64,000 nucleotides of DNA from Odobenus rosmarus divergens. Its lineage: Eukaryota; Chordata; Mammalia; Carnivora; Odobenidae. The stretch covers positions 888,265-952,264 of the forward strand of contig NW_004451410.1 in assembly GCF_000321225.1 (NCBI RefSeq), read 5' to 3'. The stretch's first letter is position 1, and each line of letters starts with the position of its first letter. The position numbers were made by a program, and so were the translations under genes. Of this stretch, positions 48,180-60,819 are shown piece after piece. The notes beneath the pieces are model-generated. The model worked only from the letters and a program-made list of their open reading frames with translations. It did no database searches and was not told where the DNA came from.

Positions 48180-48500
48180 CCCCCCCCCCCGCCGCCCTGG
48201 CCTGGTCCCTCTGGCTGCTGTGAGCCACACGGCAGGGAGTCAGACCCTGGGCCTGCAGTGCCTTGGCTCACCGGGGGACCAGCCCCTGAGGTTGTTGCTC
48301 ACACCAGCACCGCCCCCCACCCTGCGCTGTCCTCCCTAACCTTCCACGGCCTCTGCCTCTGCGGGCAGGCCCCGCTCACGGGCTCACCCCCAGCTGTCCT
48401 GCTTGCCCTGCCTTCTGTGGCCTGCGCTGTCCCCTGCGCCGTCCCCGGCCCAGCCTCTTGCCCCCTTCACGCACAAATCATGTTCCAGAGCCGTCCGGTG
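48180..48500. other. GC-rich block with C-homopolymer
   Basis: It begins with an 11-nt C run, then is strongly C+G-rich with about 17 CpG. The 149-codon + frame 48054-48503 gives a Pro/Ala/Ser-rich peptide typical of translated GC-rich non-coding DNA. No domain, donor or acceptor fits. It may be a GC-rich L2 piece or a small regulatory island. Confidence 0.45.
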
Positions 48501-48559
48501 TAAAATTTTGATTCTGTCCTGACACTTCAGATCTTCCTTCTTGTTTTGTCTTGTTTTTT

Positions 48560-48925
48560 TTTTTTTTTTTTCTCCTAGTACTTATCACACCATTTAAGAT
48601 GCTGTATGTTTTGCTTTTTGTTCTTATCTGTTTCCCTCACTAGTTTTTATGTTTTCTGAGGCAGGCACTCTAGTTTTGTCACTGTGCTCTGCAGTGTGTC
48701 CAGGTGCTTGTCTTGGTGCATGCCCGTGTGACCAGCGGTGTCCTTGCAGGGCTTGGCGGGCTTGGTAATGCTTCATCCTGCCGAGAAGCTGCACATTACA
48801 GAATGAAAGCTCCATGAAGGCACAGCTCTGTCTGATTTTACACATTAGTGACACACATAGTGAGTGACCAGTAAATGTGCAGAAACACAGTGAATGTACA
48901 CAGGCATAAGTATTCATCAGGAGCA
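48560..48925 (+). mobile_element. Probable L2 3'-region fragment, sense
   Basis: 'gtttccctcactagtttt' and 'gaatgaaagctccatgaagg' resemble 'ctccctactagactgtaagctccatgaggg' of the L2 3' end. 'tagtgagtgaccagtaaatg' would be the terminal 'cacatagtaggtgctcaataaatg'. Confidence 0.5.
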
Positions 48926-50159
48926 AGGCGTTTCGATTGGATAGCTTGTCAAATTTGGGACTATTTTTGTCTTATTTCTGCTGATGTATAGATTATAAAA
49001 TTTCCAAAGCAATTATTATGTTAAAAATATTAAAGCAATACTATGATGAAGACAATGAGAGGTAGACTACATTCAGTAATCACAAATTGCTGGCAATATT
49101 ATGTTCAGATAGTCTGGTAAGATGATTTTAGTCATGCTTTTAATTGAGGATGACATTGAGACTTTGATGCTACTTGTACTTATGTAGACCAAATTTAAAA
49201 ACTTTATACTTACTTTAAGTCAGATTTTAGATGAATGACCATTTTGCATTTCAGTATAATTGAACTGTATTTTAGTATTACAAATTTTCCCCATAATAAT
49301 AAAAAATTGTTATTCCTCCAAATAGTCTACAGACAGTCAGCAGGTGATTTAAGGATTATATTAGGTAGAAGCTTTCCCTCTCTGTGTGCTTTAGTTTGTT
49401 CCCTGTGCAGTGTATTATTTTTGTTTCAATTCTTAAAGCTTACACATTTTAATTAATAGAAGTTTTTTCTTTTAGGAACTGCACTTTGGTTCTAAGCCCA
49501 CATCTCTTAAATTATACTTGGTTGTGTAAATAAGCTGTGCTTTGCAACTTTGGGTTCTTAACCTTTGCACTTTGCTATTAGCTTTATGTTTTTTTAATTA
49601 TAAGAAAATAGAGGACAGTAGGGAAGTTATGACTTATTGTTTTACTGCATTCTTTTTTTAAGGAAATGAGAAATGTTATTTTGTCCAAATCAAGCAGAAA
49701 CAAATAAGAATATCTTGTACTGTATTTTTGCTAAGCCTTTAATATCATCACAGTTTGATTCTTTACATGTAATCGTTATTTTTCCATTTTAATGATTGAT
49801 AGTGTGCTCAGTTATTTATAGTGTCAAGTGTGTATTGTCCGTAGTTATTACCTAATATATAAAAAAGAATGAATGATGCCGTTTTCAGCATATACAAATA
49901 CATTATTTGAATAATGAAGTCACAGTCATTTAAAAAATACAAATATATTATTTTAGCCTCGAAACTGAGGTTCCCTAATACTATAGGAAAAGAACCAAAA
50001 TAGACCAGACATGAAAATAAAGAAGAAAAAAGAGGCATTCACCTTTTTAGACATGGTTTCTGTCATAGCGTTTGGCATGTCTCTTCCATAACGCCATAAT
50101 ACTTTACAGCCTTACGTTGCCCATTTGTGCAAACATGTCCAGATGAATTCAGTGTTTAA
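48926..50159. other. AT-rich intron, no feature recognised
   Basis: No exon, RNA or clear repeat. The minus frame 49808-50038 is hydrophobic by AT-rich chance. Confidence 0.5.
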
Positions 50160-50350
50160 TGTTAAGAATCTTATAACATGCCAATTTGATTTGTAGCTCT
50201 TCATATCATAGAATGCTAATTAAAATCATATTTTTGCATATGTCATGCCTTTCATGTACATATGCAAATAGATTCTGTTGCCTTTCAGCTATTGGTAATT
50301 AACTTTATGAAGGACAGCTGTAATACATAATTAACAAAAATGTTTGCAAG
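50160..50350. promoter_or_regulatory. Candidate intronic regulatory element upstream of the exon
   Basis: A perfect POU octamer 'atgcaaat' lies at 50262-50269. Homeodomain cores include 'ctaatta' near 50217 and 'taatta' at 50296-50301, with another 'taatta' near 50330. No repeat is recognisable here. The clustering is seen directly; enhancer function is inference. AT-rich composition makes homeodomain cores common by chance. Confidence 0.2.
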
Positions 50351-51169
50351 CCCTTTTACACTGAAAGTTATAACATTAAATTTTTTTTTTCTTATCAAGA
50401 GAACCACTTTAGTCTGATGCTTCTGAATGAGACCTAAATTGTTTAAATAATCACACTATGTAATTAAATTGATGTTGTACTGTGTTCAGAAGGAGACTGG
50501 TGTTCCATGGACTGGCTGCTGATTCCTGTCCATTTCATATTTATGTCCTCAGAATTGAATTAAGTAAGCTGATTTGTGTATAAAATAAGATAGCGTGTCA
50601 GGTAATACTATCTGTTTTAGTTATTGATATCTTCTTGGCACTTGAGTACTTTTTTTTTTGCATGTGCCACAGACACAGTAAACACTTATATCATTTTTAA
50701 AAACCTCTTTTCAAATTATTACCATGTTTTCAAGGAAGCTTCATGGAGGCTATTTATTTTCTCTTTTATAGTCCCTTAAATATTTCATAAAATGACATTT
50801 TCTCAAACTCCTTTCCTGACTGAAGTATAGGATCAACTAGGGGGCAGTGAGGGTTATGTCGAGGCATCGCTTTGTCTCTCTTAAGACAGGGAAGGCAGTG
50901 ACTGAGCTACAGTCACCATTTCTGCCCCTGTTTGCACGCTCGAGTAAGAAGATGAACCAGTTAATTTAAATATAGTTATTTCTTTCGGTTTTCAGGTATC
51001 ACAGTACGTTTGATCTGTAGGCAAGCTTCTTGTTTACCAGGAATGTCGCTCTAATGTTCATTTTCGTATTACATCTATATATAATTGCCTGTTTTTAAGT
51101 ATTTTGTGGACATATTTTTAGCAGAGAGTCATGTTTTAGTTCTATAATTACTGTTATTTCTTTCTTTAG
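50351..51169. other. Intron immediately upstream of the exon
   Basis: It ends in a good 3' splice site: pyrimidine-rich 'ttatttctttctttag' up to 51169. An A within 'ctataattactg' about 25 nt upstream could be the branch point. Nothing else is recognised. Confidence 0.6.
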
Positions 51170-51244
51170 GGTTGCTTTTGTAATGAAGAAGCACTTAAAT
51201 ACGCATCTACTAGGCAAACATGGAGTTGGCACCCCAAAAGAAAG
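51170..51244 (+). CDS. ZNF407: Internal exon of a C2H2 zinc-finger protein gene (tentatively ZNF407)
   Basis: This 75-nt internal exon is bounded by a consensus acceptor ('tttctttctttag') and donor ('AAAG|gtaatt'). Skipping the first base, the frame is open throughout and both introns are phase 2, so exon skipping would keep frame. The peptide contains AFVMKKHLNTHLLGKH, which fits the second half of a C2H2 finger exactly: F-x5-L-x2-H-x4-H. It is followed by a GVGTPKE(R) linker. The two zinc-binding cysteines must lie in the upstream exon, so an intron splits this finger. C2H2 fingers bind DNA in the nucleus. The family is certain from the motif. The name ZNF407 rests on my memory of similar linker text and on the very long flanking introns. 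ZNF335-like text is close, but that gene is compact as I recall. Treat the symbol as about 50% likely. Confidence 0.88.
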
Positions 51245-52449
51245 GTAATTTTTGCTCATTTTAAAAAATTTACCAAATACATTTATATTTGCATTTTAGG
51301 CTTTGCTTAATGATGTGACTTCTAGAATTTTTATCAAGTCAGTTCATCATGTTTTGCATTTGTGGTACTCTGTTGTTGAATGTGATATTTCATACCATTC
51401 TCCCACAAAAAATTAATGTCATTTTAATTTTAGAAATTCGGATCTAAAAGTATTTGAAAAGATTTGAGGGACTTTGAATTTGTGAAATTGTGGAATAACC
51501 TTGAAACAGTAGAAAAGTTTATTTAGGAGGGGATTGACCTCTGCACATGTGTTTGAATGAACTAAAATAATTATATAAAAGTAAACTTTGTTTATTTTTT
51601 CCTGCATTTTTATTTTGAGGTTTTAAAATAGTATTTTTGAATTCTTACTGTAGAATTAAACATTGCTGATACTAAAAAAGAAATACATCCTGTGTCATCC
51701 CCAAAATAATACTCTAGTTGCCATGTCATGAAAAATAACACTACAATTATTATGTCATCAACTGCCAGGCTTTCTTTTTTCCTGCTACTGTATCATAATT
51801 AGTTTCATCACATAGACTTAATTATATTACGTGAGCAGAAATATAGCAATGTCAGCTATCAAGTGAGTATGGCTACTTCTAAAATTTTTGAATCTTTAAG
51901 ATGTATAGCTCCCTCAGAGCTAGTGAAAATTCCTCTATCCTTCCTTTAAAGATATAGTATATTTCCTCCCAATCCTCTATGATGGTATCTGAAACTCTCT
52001 AGACACTCCCAGAAACTTTTGGTTTTTAATACTTTTTTAAGATGTCAGTAATGATGCAGTTTGTTCTACGAGTCTGCAGCCTAGGACCTCCTAGAACCTC
52101 TTCCTTATTTGTAAATGTTTAATTGCCTTTCTAAAAAATTTAAAATGCTCTTACCAATATTTTCTGTGGTTACAAGCAATTTGACTTGACCCTTCTATTG
52201 AAGTCATATTGTTTTCTTTAGTGTTTTAGTTTGGACATGACTACGGTGTCAAAATATTGAGTGTTACGTATGCCTACTCTTTATCTTTTGATTTCTGATA
52301 CTTCTCTTTGTGGCATTATATTTAATTTGAGCCAAACTGTATGTGTTGAGCATATCCTGAATGCATAATTCTTGAAATTCAACAAGTTCTGTATTACTTA
52401 CATTATGGTTTGGGACTTGTTGCAGTTATGTTTCATGAGTGTATAAGGA
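51245..52449. other. Intron downstream of the exon
   Basis: Starts with the donor 'gtaatt'. AT-rich, with no further exon or recognisable repeat to about 52.4 kb. Confidence 0.6.
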
Positions 52450-52690
52450 AGTGGAAACAGAACATTTGTATGCACTCTGTGTTTGTTACTTTTACATGCA
52501 TTATCTCAGTTAATCACTCTGTGATGTTATTAGCAGTGCATTATTATTCCAGGTTTTTAGATCTAAGGGTTGAGATTCAGGAATATGCAATAATTTATTC
52601 AGTGTCTTATAATTAATGAATATTAGAATTGTTATTTTTCGGACTCTAATCCCATTGTCCTTCCTTCTACTGATAATCTCACACTGAGAA
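52450..52690 (-). mobile_element. MIR, antisense
   Basis: 'tttacatgcattatctcagt' matches antisense MIR 'tttacatgtattaactcatt'. It is followed by 'gatgttattagcagtgcatt' and, after the degenerate core, 'ttttcggactctaatcccat'. Confidence 0.7.
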
Positions 52691-55187
52691 TCTTTACATA
52701 CAGTTATGTAGGGATTTTGTTCCCCAAATAAGTTTTGAATGAAAACAGTCTAGATCAGCTGATTAGTAAAAAGAAAATATCTCCCTACTGTAACTCAGAT
52801 GTGTCATTTTGCTTTTTATTTAGAAATTCATAAAGGTTAAATAAGTGTTCATATCACGTTATACTAATGAAAACTTCATCACCATATACATATTTTTATC
52901 CTCCAAGCACTTAAATACAGTAGGCACCTCCTGTATATTATGATAGGAGATTGAAGATCCCAGATGTACTGTTTGGTTTCCATTACCTTTTCTGTATACT
53001 CCAGGAACACTTGCTTGTTTCGGCTCGTTTCAGCCCCCGACACCTTCAGGGAGGCTACACAGAGGCAAGAGAGAGATAGCATGTCTTTCTTCCCTTTGAG
53101 GCGTGGTAAGCTTTTTCTCTGGCATTGACACGGTTTTGGTTCTAAAATTGGGAAAGGAACCTCAAGTGGGAAGGCACACCCCGTCTCCTGGGTCCTGACC
53201 CCATCGTAGTCCAGACTGTTGAGTTCCTCTCAACTGGACATCTTCCATTGAATTGTTGTTTCTATTAAGACCTCTGTGTTTCAGAACACTTCTCATTTAG
53301 GACACCTGTCTCACTGCACAGAAATAGTCAGAAGGTCTGGACCCTGTGGCAGCATCCTTTCCCAGTAGACCCGTGGAGCTGGGGAGAGTCGCATTCAAGT
53401 AGCAAAGTCTAGCATAGTTAGTGCCAAAGGGCTCCCATTCCACCTTCCTCCCTGCCTTGGAAAGGGAATTGATGCCTTTTAATGGTTTTAGCAAACAAAG
53501 AAACTCTTTATCAGCATGTTGAACCGTCACTTTGGGCATAACTGTTCTCTAAATTAAGTTAAACATTTTTTTCTTACCTATTTAAAACATTAATGCCTTG
53601 GTTATAATTTTGCAAGCTTGCTGTATTTTAATTTTTCCAGGGCAAAATAATCAGCTTACTTTTTTATGTTTTAAATTTGATTCTCCCCTCTTATGCATTG
53701 CATATTATAGCAAATAGTAATAGAAGTTAGCCAAATAGGCTGTGACAATTAAATTAATAATGCATTTTGTTTGCAAGTATTTAGGCCTTGTACTTTGATA
53801 TATGCAAAAATGATAATTTATTACAAGTAAATTCATATACTTGCACTATAGTTTGATGAACCAGTAAATTTTGTCAGCATGATTGTCATTAGCAACAGAA
53901 AGCTAGATAATTTCAAATATATATGTTTTGACTTCATGAACACCTGAAGCGATGACTTGTGTAAGAACAGGTTTTTTTTTTTTTGTCCCTAAATTTGCAT
54001 GAACTTATTTTAAGGTAGTAAATACACCACTGTATTTCTGAAGTCTTGTACACTTAAATATAAAGAACTAAATATAGGCACATTCGATTTACATTCCAAA
54101 ATAATAAATTCCAATTAATTTGCAAGTTCATTCTAAAGTATTTCCTATTTTAGGTAAGTAATTCTGTTTGTAATATAGCAAGCCAAAGTATCTTTATGAC
54201 TCTTTGAGTTTGCTAATAGTAATCTAGAAAACAAGCCTATGCACAATTACAACTGAAACAGCCATATAAGTTTATCTCATGTGGAAGCCAGGTGCATATT
54301 ATAATAGAAAGGGATGGCATGCCTGGTTTAGTGTTTGGAAGTCAGCTGGGCTTTGAGCGACTGTAAATAGGAGGAGGAGAAGGGGCTCCCTGGGAATCTG
54401 AGTTTGTGGTATCCAGGCGCCAGTGGAAGTTAGCTGTCCTGACAGCCTCTCAGGAAGGCTCTTATGCCCCCCCAACCACTTATACCGGTAGAGATTTTAA
54501 GTTGGATCCATGCATCAGAGAGTCTAAGAACTAAATAATTTCATGATCCACCGAAATGTACCTGTTTTTTCAAGTTATTAATGAATGAAAGTATTTCTTC
54601 AGTGAATCAATTTTGGAGGCATCTACTCAGGTTATAAGGTTCAGACAGTGCATTATTGTCCACATGAGGGGTTGTTTAGGCCCTGGGGGAGGGTCAGGCT
54701 GATCAGTGCTTTTGTTCAGGTAAGTGGCTTTTCCCCAGGCCTCCTTCAGATTTTAATTGATGCTGGCTATATCCCCTTTTACTAGATGCTTGGTACTTGT
54801 GGTTAGCCATTTCCCTTTTCATGGCACCTTTGGTCTTACTGATAAGTCTTTCCCCCCACATGTTTCTGTGTACAGGTGTCACCAGGACTAACTGTGGGTA
54901 GAAGTACTGGCAGCTCTCATACCTGCTTCTCTTTTGCTCTGAGCCTCTGGGACCACACAGGACATCCTGTAGGACTTTAGGCTCATCCTTGTCTCCTTTC
55001 CTTTCTCTCTTTTCTCAGAAATGTTTATATGTTAGATATGAAGGCATCACTATTCTTTTCAGTTTAGATGGAAACATCACCCTTTTCCTTGAAACATGAA
55101 AGTATCCCAAACCCAGACATTCCTAGAGAAAGCATATAGATGTGCATGTGCAGTAGTTTGGGTTATTAGAAACTTAGGTTACTTTTA
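52691..55187. other. Intron, no clear feature
   Basis: The 80-codon minus frame 53297-53539 has no recognised domain. 53690-53910 is AT-rich with many 'aatta' motifs and may be conserved non-coding, but I cannot test this. The stretch includes the 5' target duplication of the next SINEC (55171-55187). Confidence 0.5.
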
Positions 55188-55400
55188 TTTATTTATTTAT
55201 TTATTTTTTGAGGATTTTATTTATCTGAGAGAGAGTGAGCCAGAGAGAGCATGAGCAGGGGGGAGGAGCAGAGGGAGAGGGGAAAAGACTCCCTGCTGAG
55301 CTGAGCAGGAAGCCAGATGCCAGGCTTGATCCTAGGACCCTGGGATCTTGACCTGAGCTGAAGGCAGCAGCTTAACCTACTGAGCCACCCAGGTGCCCCA
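55188..55400 (-). mobile_element. SINEC, antisense
   Basis: '(ttta)n', 'aggattttatttatctgaga', 'agactccctgctgagctgag', 'gggatcttgacctgagctga' and head 'actgagccacccaggtgccc'. Flanked by 'aacttaggttactttta' (55171-55187) and 'aacttagggtactttta' (55403-55419), one mismatch. Confidence 0.97.
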
Positions 55401-55419
55401 AAAACTTAGGGTACTTTTA

Positions 55420-55563
55420 AATGAGAGAATAATACATTTTATAAAAACTCTGAATGACATTTATTTAAAGTTATTGTCACTTGATTGTCCATTTGAAAGA
55501 AATAAGTTCCTTTGGCTAAGTTGTCATAATTGCATGCATTTTCTTTATTAAAGGGTCATCATC
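55420..55563. other. Spacer between opposed SINECs
   Basis: Unique intronic text ending in the 5' target duplication of the next SINE. Confidence 0.6.
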
Positions 55564-55710
55564 AGGGCGCCTGAGTGATTCAGTGGGTTAAGCCTCTGAC
55601 TCTCATTCTCAGCTCAGGTCTTGATCTCAGGCTCCTGAGTTCAAGCCCCAGGTTGGGCTCCACTCTGGGCACTGGGATGGAGCCTACTTAACAAAACAAA
55701 ACAAAACAAA
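55564..55710 (+). mobile_element. SINEC, sense, older short subtype with (CAAAA)n tail
   Basis: Head 'agggcgcctgagtgattcag', hairpin 'gatctcaggctcctgagttc', 'gggcactgggatggagccta' and tail '(caaaa)n'. The CT-rich segment is absent. Flanked by 'aagggtcatcatc' (55551-55563) and 'aaggatcatcgtc' (55711-55723), two mismatches, consistent with greater age. Confidence 0.93.
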
Positions 55711-55723
55711 AAGGATCATCGTC

Positions 55724-57879
55724 TTCCTCAGTGTTTATTCCTTGTGAATTTCTGTATGGTAAACACTGTTTTCTGTTCTACCACTGAAATGGGTAGCATA
55801 TTCTCATGGATGCACTGAGATCCTTTACTCTGTGTTTATGAGCATCATGTGATCTCTGTGGAGTGTTTTTGTAAAACTTCTCAGGTCATTTCTGTCTGCT
55901 GGCCTCAGGCTCGCTCTCGCCATTACTCACCCCCTGTGTATTGGTCTCCCTCTCATTTCTTCTCTTACTGTAGTGGCTGGCAGATTTTTTTTTTCTTTAT
56001 TTAGGAAAAATAAAGTGTTTAGGGGCTCTTCTCTGCTTTAAAAAATATATATTTATACCAGATATAACTCTCTTGAGCCCAAATGGAGGAAAACATGTCT
56101 TCTTTCCATCTCGGCTCGCTTACTTTAATGAGTGGGAGGTTGTCATATTTTGATGTTCTAGTATTGCCTGAGCTCAGAACTGTCTTTCTTCTGTCTTTTC
56201 CCATTTCTCCGTCTGCAGTGTCCAGTGTAGAATTAGTATCCTGTGATCATTTGCCATGGTTTTATTGTGCACAAGTAGGATTGAACAGACATATAGCCCT
56301 AAGTAATCACTTCTACATGGAAAGATAGATAGAAGTCACATCAATTCATCTAAACCCAAGGTTATTTATTATTTTTAGAAAATTTCCTTTTATATTTTAC
56401 TGACTTAAACTGACAGTTTATTAAGGTACATACAGAGATAAGTGTATATTTTCCATGAAAGATATCTTGTCAGTGTCTGGGAAATATTTCTCAATTAAAT
56501 GGGTAATTTAGATGTTCTATGATTGCTTCATGCCAAATGGTTTCTTACTGAAATGGGTATTTTCTAACTTTGACTTGATGAATTTTCCTGGTGGAAGTTA
56601 ACAAAGGGGTCAGTGGTCTAGAAGGTCGGGTTCTCAGATCCTCATAGTTGTTTGAAGTTTCCAACTTACTTTTTGGGGAGGTATTTGGACCTAGTTAGAG
56701 ATAATTCTCATGGCTCATCCCCAAGGGAATGGAAATCGCTCTTCTCAGGCTCATGCCTTTGTCAGGCTCCACAGTGTCCACGAAGCTGTGGCGGCCCTGC
56801 TCCCCCTTCCACTGAGGATTCAGAAGCTCTGTGGAGGGTCTGGATTCTGCACGTCTGTCCGATTGTTGACTGTCCTACATGCATGTTCCTTCTATTCCCT
56901 TCCTGACGTGCTGCCACTGGTACCCTTTAGGTAGCACCGTGGCTAGAGAGCCCCTTTCCTTCACTGCCTTGCTTTTGTTTTCTTCCTCCAATAAAATGGA
57001 CGTCTTAGTTTTTATGGTAATGACTTACATTTAAGGATGTTTTAAGAACCTTATAAAACCTTATAAACTCCTATTTTTATTACTAAGTTAGTTCTCAGGT
57101 TGCTGCTCGTGAAAATATGTCCGATCTTCCTTGTGAGACTCAGGGCCAATTTATTTCTGGTCATGGTTCCAGGAAAGGTTGTGCCTTTCTGAAACATCTT
57201 TTCATTTTGGTTTTAAGTACCAGCAAATCCCATAGATAATTGAGTTTTCCTCTTTATGTTTGCTGCTGGGAAGCTCAGTGCCAGAATTATAGTTCATCTC
57301 TAGACAGTGGGCTTCATGGTACGCATTTTATTTACTACTGTTACTTCGTGTCTCATCATTTTTTTCCCTTAGGGCAAATTTCCATTTTATGTAAGCAGTA
57401 TGTTGTAACCACCTCACATAAATCAGTGCTTCCATAATTCAAGGGAAGTTTTGCATTGTGAGTTTTTGTAAAGTAGGGTCAGTATTTGTGAGCACATATG
57501 CCTTCAGCTGTTTGGTTTTGGGGCAATGTGTTTAGTATCGTGAAGTCCTATTATGGGACTTTGTAGAAATTGTCCTTGCCCTATGGTATGAAAACTTAGT
57601 GTACTTCCTTGTACTACTTCTAATGGTGCTTTTTGTTTCTCAAGATTATTTATTTTGAAGACTGCTTGCTGCTCAAGTTTGCTGAGCAGACGTAGTTAGT
57701 AGGTACTCCGCAGGGAAAGAAGTGGGGATTTTGCTTGCCTTTCATATCAGACATCCTCTCTAGCTCGGTCAGAAATGAGTGCTGCTCTTGGTACATCATG
57801 GTTATGTTGATCAAATACCATATTTACTACTTTAAAGGAAATTCTCACATTGGTAGCAGAAGAATTTTAAGTGTTGATG
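55724..57879. other. Intron, no clear feature
   Basis: Overlapping short frames at 56083-56328 and 56652-56934 occur in slightly GC-richer text without a recognised product. Confidence 0.5.
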
Positions 57880-57902
57880 ATATATATATATATATATATA
57901 TA
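57880..57902. repeat. (AT)n dinucleotide tract
   Basis: About 23 nt of pure AT alternation, seen directly. Confidence 0.95.
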
Positions 57903-58199
57903 TTTGTTACGGAAATGTAAGATTGTTTTCTACTCTTTCTAAACTTTATTCTTTAATTTTAAGCCAGCATGTTGAGCATTCATCTCTGCATTTAATTCTT
58001 GGGCATTTAAAAAACGAGTATTATACTCTGGTGACCATTTCCTAAACAATGCGTAGTCTGTGGATCTTTAGTTCTTCACCTTATACCACTCTCCCCCAGC
58101 CCTACGCCCAGGGTCACTCCAGGCACATGGGAAGTGAACATGCCAGGCTCGCACACACCTCACAGAGGGCCCCTGACTGTGTTCTGCTGGGAGGGCTCT
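57903..58199. other. Intron, no clear feature
   Basis: AT-rich text becoming CT-rich near 58090. Nothing recognised. Confidence 0.5.
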
Positions 58200-58460
58200 G
58201 ACTCCAGATTACATTTAAAATGTAGCCCTGCAAAAAGGTCTTTCCAGACCATCCATCCTAAAATAACACCTCTCCCAGACATTCTCTGGAATAGTACCCA
58301 ACTGTCTTTACATCAGAGCCTTCTACCTGATAGAATTCTGTTTGCCTTTATGTGTGTTTTAGCTCTCTGTCCTGACCGCAGCCCGTCAGCTCCAAATCTG
58401 AGGGGCATGACAGCAGAGGCTGCTTCATCTTTAAACACCAGCATCATCTGAATTTTGGAA
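58200..58460 (+). mobile_element. Probable L2 fragment, sense
   Basis: 'tctttccagaccatccatcc' followed by 'taaaataacacctctcccag' resembles L2 'ccttccctgaccaccctatctaaaatagcccctcc'. Diverged. The frame 58134-58451 derives from this text. Confidence 0.5.
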
Positions 58461-60819
58461 CACAGTAGTAACTGTAGTAGTAAATGTTTACTGCAAGAAT
58501 AAGCCAGTGAATAAATAAGATGCCTTTGTCAGCAACTCCCATAATAACCCTTATGCAAGATTGTTTCCTCTCCTAAAACTTTCCTTTGTATTGTTGTGTA
58601 GCTCTTCCCTTTCTTTCTACACGTTATGGACAGCAGTCTCTTCTAAAAACAAAAATCATATAATACTCAGGGATTATGGGAAGAGTTAGGATGAGCCTGG
58701 GAAACTGGGTTGGAATCAGGCTGAAAAGAACCTGGAGTCAAGGGGCAGTTACCTTTGACTCTGTCCATAAGAGGAAGCACGTGAAGTTAGAGCTCTTGGA
58801 ATTATGCATCCGTCAGTGTGGAGTTCAGGTCCCAGGGAGAGAGTGTGGGCGAGTGGGTTAGCATCGTCATAGCAACAGGTACTGCTGAGCACTGTCTCCC
58901 GTCCCTGGCTTGCTGCTGGGACCCTTCCCTTGGTCCAGCTCCAGTGTCCTTCACCTGAATCATGCTGCAGAGCCACCCTGCAAATCAGCTTTTAATTGTC
59001 TATTTGATTTTGTTAGACACATTCTTTTCTCAACTCCATAACCCATTTTCTTCCTTTCTTGATACTTTGGTTCTCCCCCAGCCCCTGCTGTGTGCACTCC
59101 GAGAGCATCCCATCTCCTGCTTCCCAGTCCAGATATTTTCTGTTTCCAGTCTCAGCCTGAGGCCCCTGTCCTTTACGAGTCCCTTTTCATTCATTCCATC
59201 TCTGATTGACCTTGTTTTTCACCACATTCCTATGGAATATTGGTGAATAAAGGGTAGATATGTGTATGGTTAGGATTTCTTCTACCCCCCACTTCTGGCT
59301 CCCAAAAAAAAGAAACCCAAAAGACGATGATAATACTGCATACATTATAATTATGTCATCTAGTGCTAGTTCAGTGAGTTATTAGACCAGAGATGTATGA
59401 GTTAGTACAATGACATCTGCTTTATTCTGTGGCTTCCTCTTACTCCCATATGGAAATTCACAACTGAACCCTGTGGGGATGTGAACTGTCTATACCTTTT
59501 TTAGTGTGAATGTTCGAATTGCTTTTGTATTGCTGTGCTTTAGTTTTTTGCTACGCTTTAGTTTAGTAATTCATTCAGATCTTGGATATAAGAATATCTT
59601 CTGTTTTAACCTTTTTTAAGGTCAGTGAATAAGTGATTCCAAATACGATCAAATGTGTTAAATGTTCAGAATATAGGTGTTTCTCCCTGGCAGGCATCTA
59701 GAATATTTTTGGCTATTCTCTTCTTTTATTTCACTTAAATTACTTTTAGAACATTGGGGCTTATACATCTGGACTCTGACTAAAATATGCCTTAAGCTCT
59801 TATCTTTAATTCCCAGTCAGTGCCAGAATTAAAAGAACAAAGGCCTATATGTTCACTGCAGCCTTCAATTATGCTTAATTACCAACTTTGATACAGTTTC
59901 ATTATACAGTACTGACTTTTTGTGAGAGGTTCTTTATATTCATCATGTCTTGGTAGTTGCTTATAAAAGTCCAAGATTAAAATTTTTCCTGTGCAATTTT
60001 CAGGAAACTTATAATCTTTCTGAAGTAATTTTTATAAAGTTGGATCAAAGCAAATTTGATCGACCATTTTAACAGATGAGAAACAAGATGTCTACATTTC
60101 ATTACACTCCGGAGCTCCCATAGGAAAAATCAAGGGTTCACATAGGTTACTCTCTAAGATCTTTCCCCCCATTTCTTGGTCCTGGGGTCACTTGTATAAT
60201 CACTTGTGAGCTTAAAACAAAGGGCATCTCCACTGGTACTACGGCTCTCCCATCCTTAGTGTTGACAGGAGAAAACAAATAGTGCTGTGCCCTATGAGAC
60301 ATACTGGTCCCGTAGTAATCCTGGTGTTCTTCCGAAGCACTGGTTTTCATTTCAGCCAATCCTTTATTCCCTTTCAGAAGAATCATGATTTTGTTTGATG
60401 CTTACTAAAATGTTAGCACCTCCTAAGATTGAATCATATATGTTAACACTTAGGTTGAAAACCATCAGATATTTGTACTTTCATAGGAGTCAATCTAATT
60501 TTATTTTGAGTTGTTTCTAGCATGTGATCTCAATATAGAGATCTGCTTTTCAGAGAGTCAGTTCCGTTGAGTTCTAATGTAATTCCAGTTCTTTCTTGCT
60601 TTATGGATGCTTTCCTAGACCTAGTATGGTATAGTAAGTGTGATAGAGGAGTTGGGTCAAGGTAGCATGAACAATGTGAGCGAACTGTGTGTGCTGTTCC
60701 CACCCACCCTGGTGCTGGAAGCCATGGCTCCGTGTCCTCTGTATGGGTCAGCATGGACTTTGTCTCTGTAAATCCTCCCCTACATTTTCATTCTCTGTGA
60801 TCACATCTTCCCACCGAGG
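58461..60819. other. Intron, no clear feature
   Basis: Short frames at 58676-58861, 58749-58976, 58962-59246, 60147-60386 and 60530-60754 lack domains and splice context. 58660-58940 is GC-richer than its flanks. Confidence 0.5.

Noticed and set aside
48054..48503. 149-codon plus-strand open frame
   Set aside because: Low-complexity Pro/Ala/Ser product in GC-rich DNA, with no splice sites, domain or initiation context.
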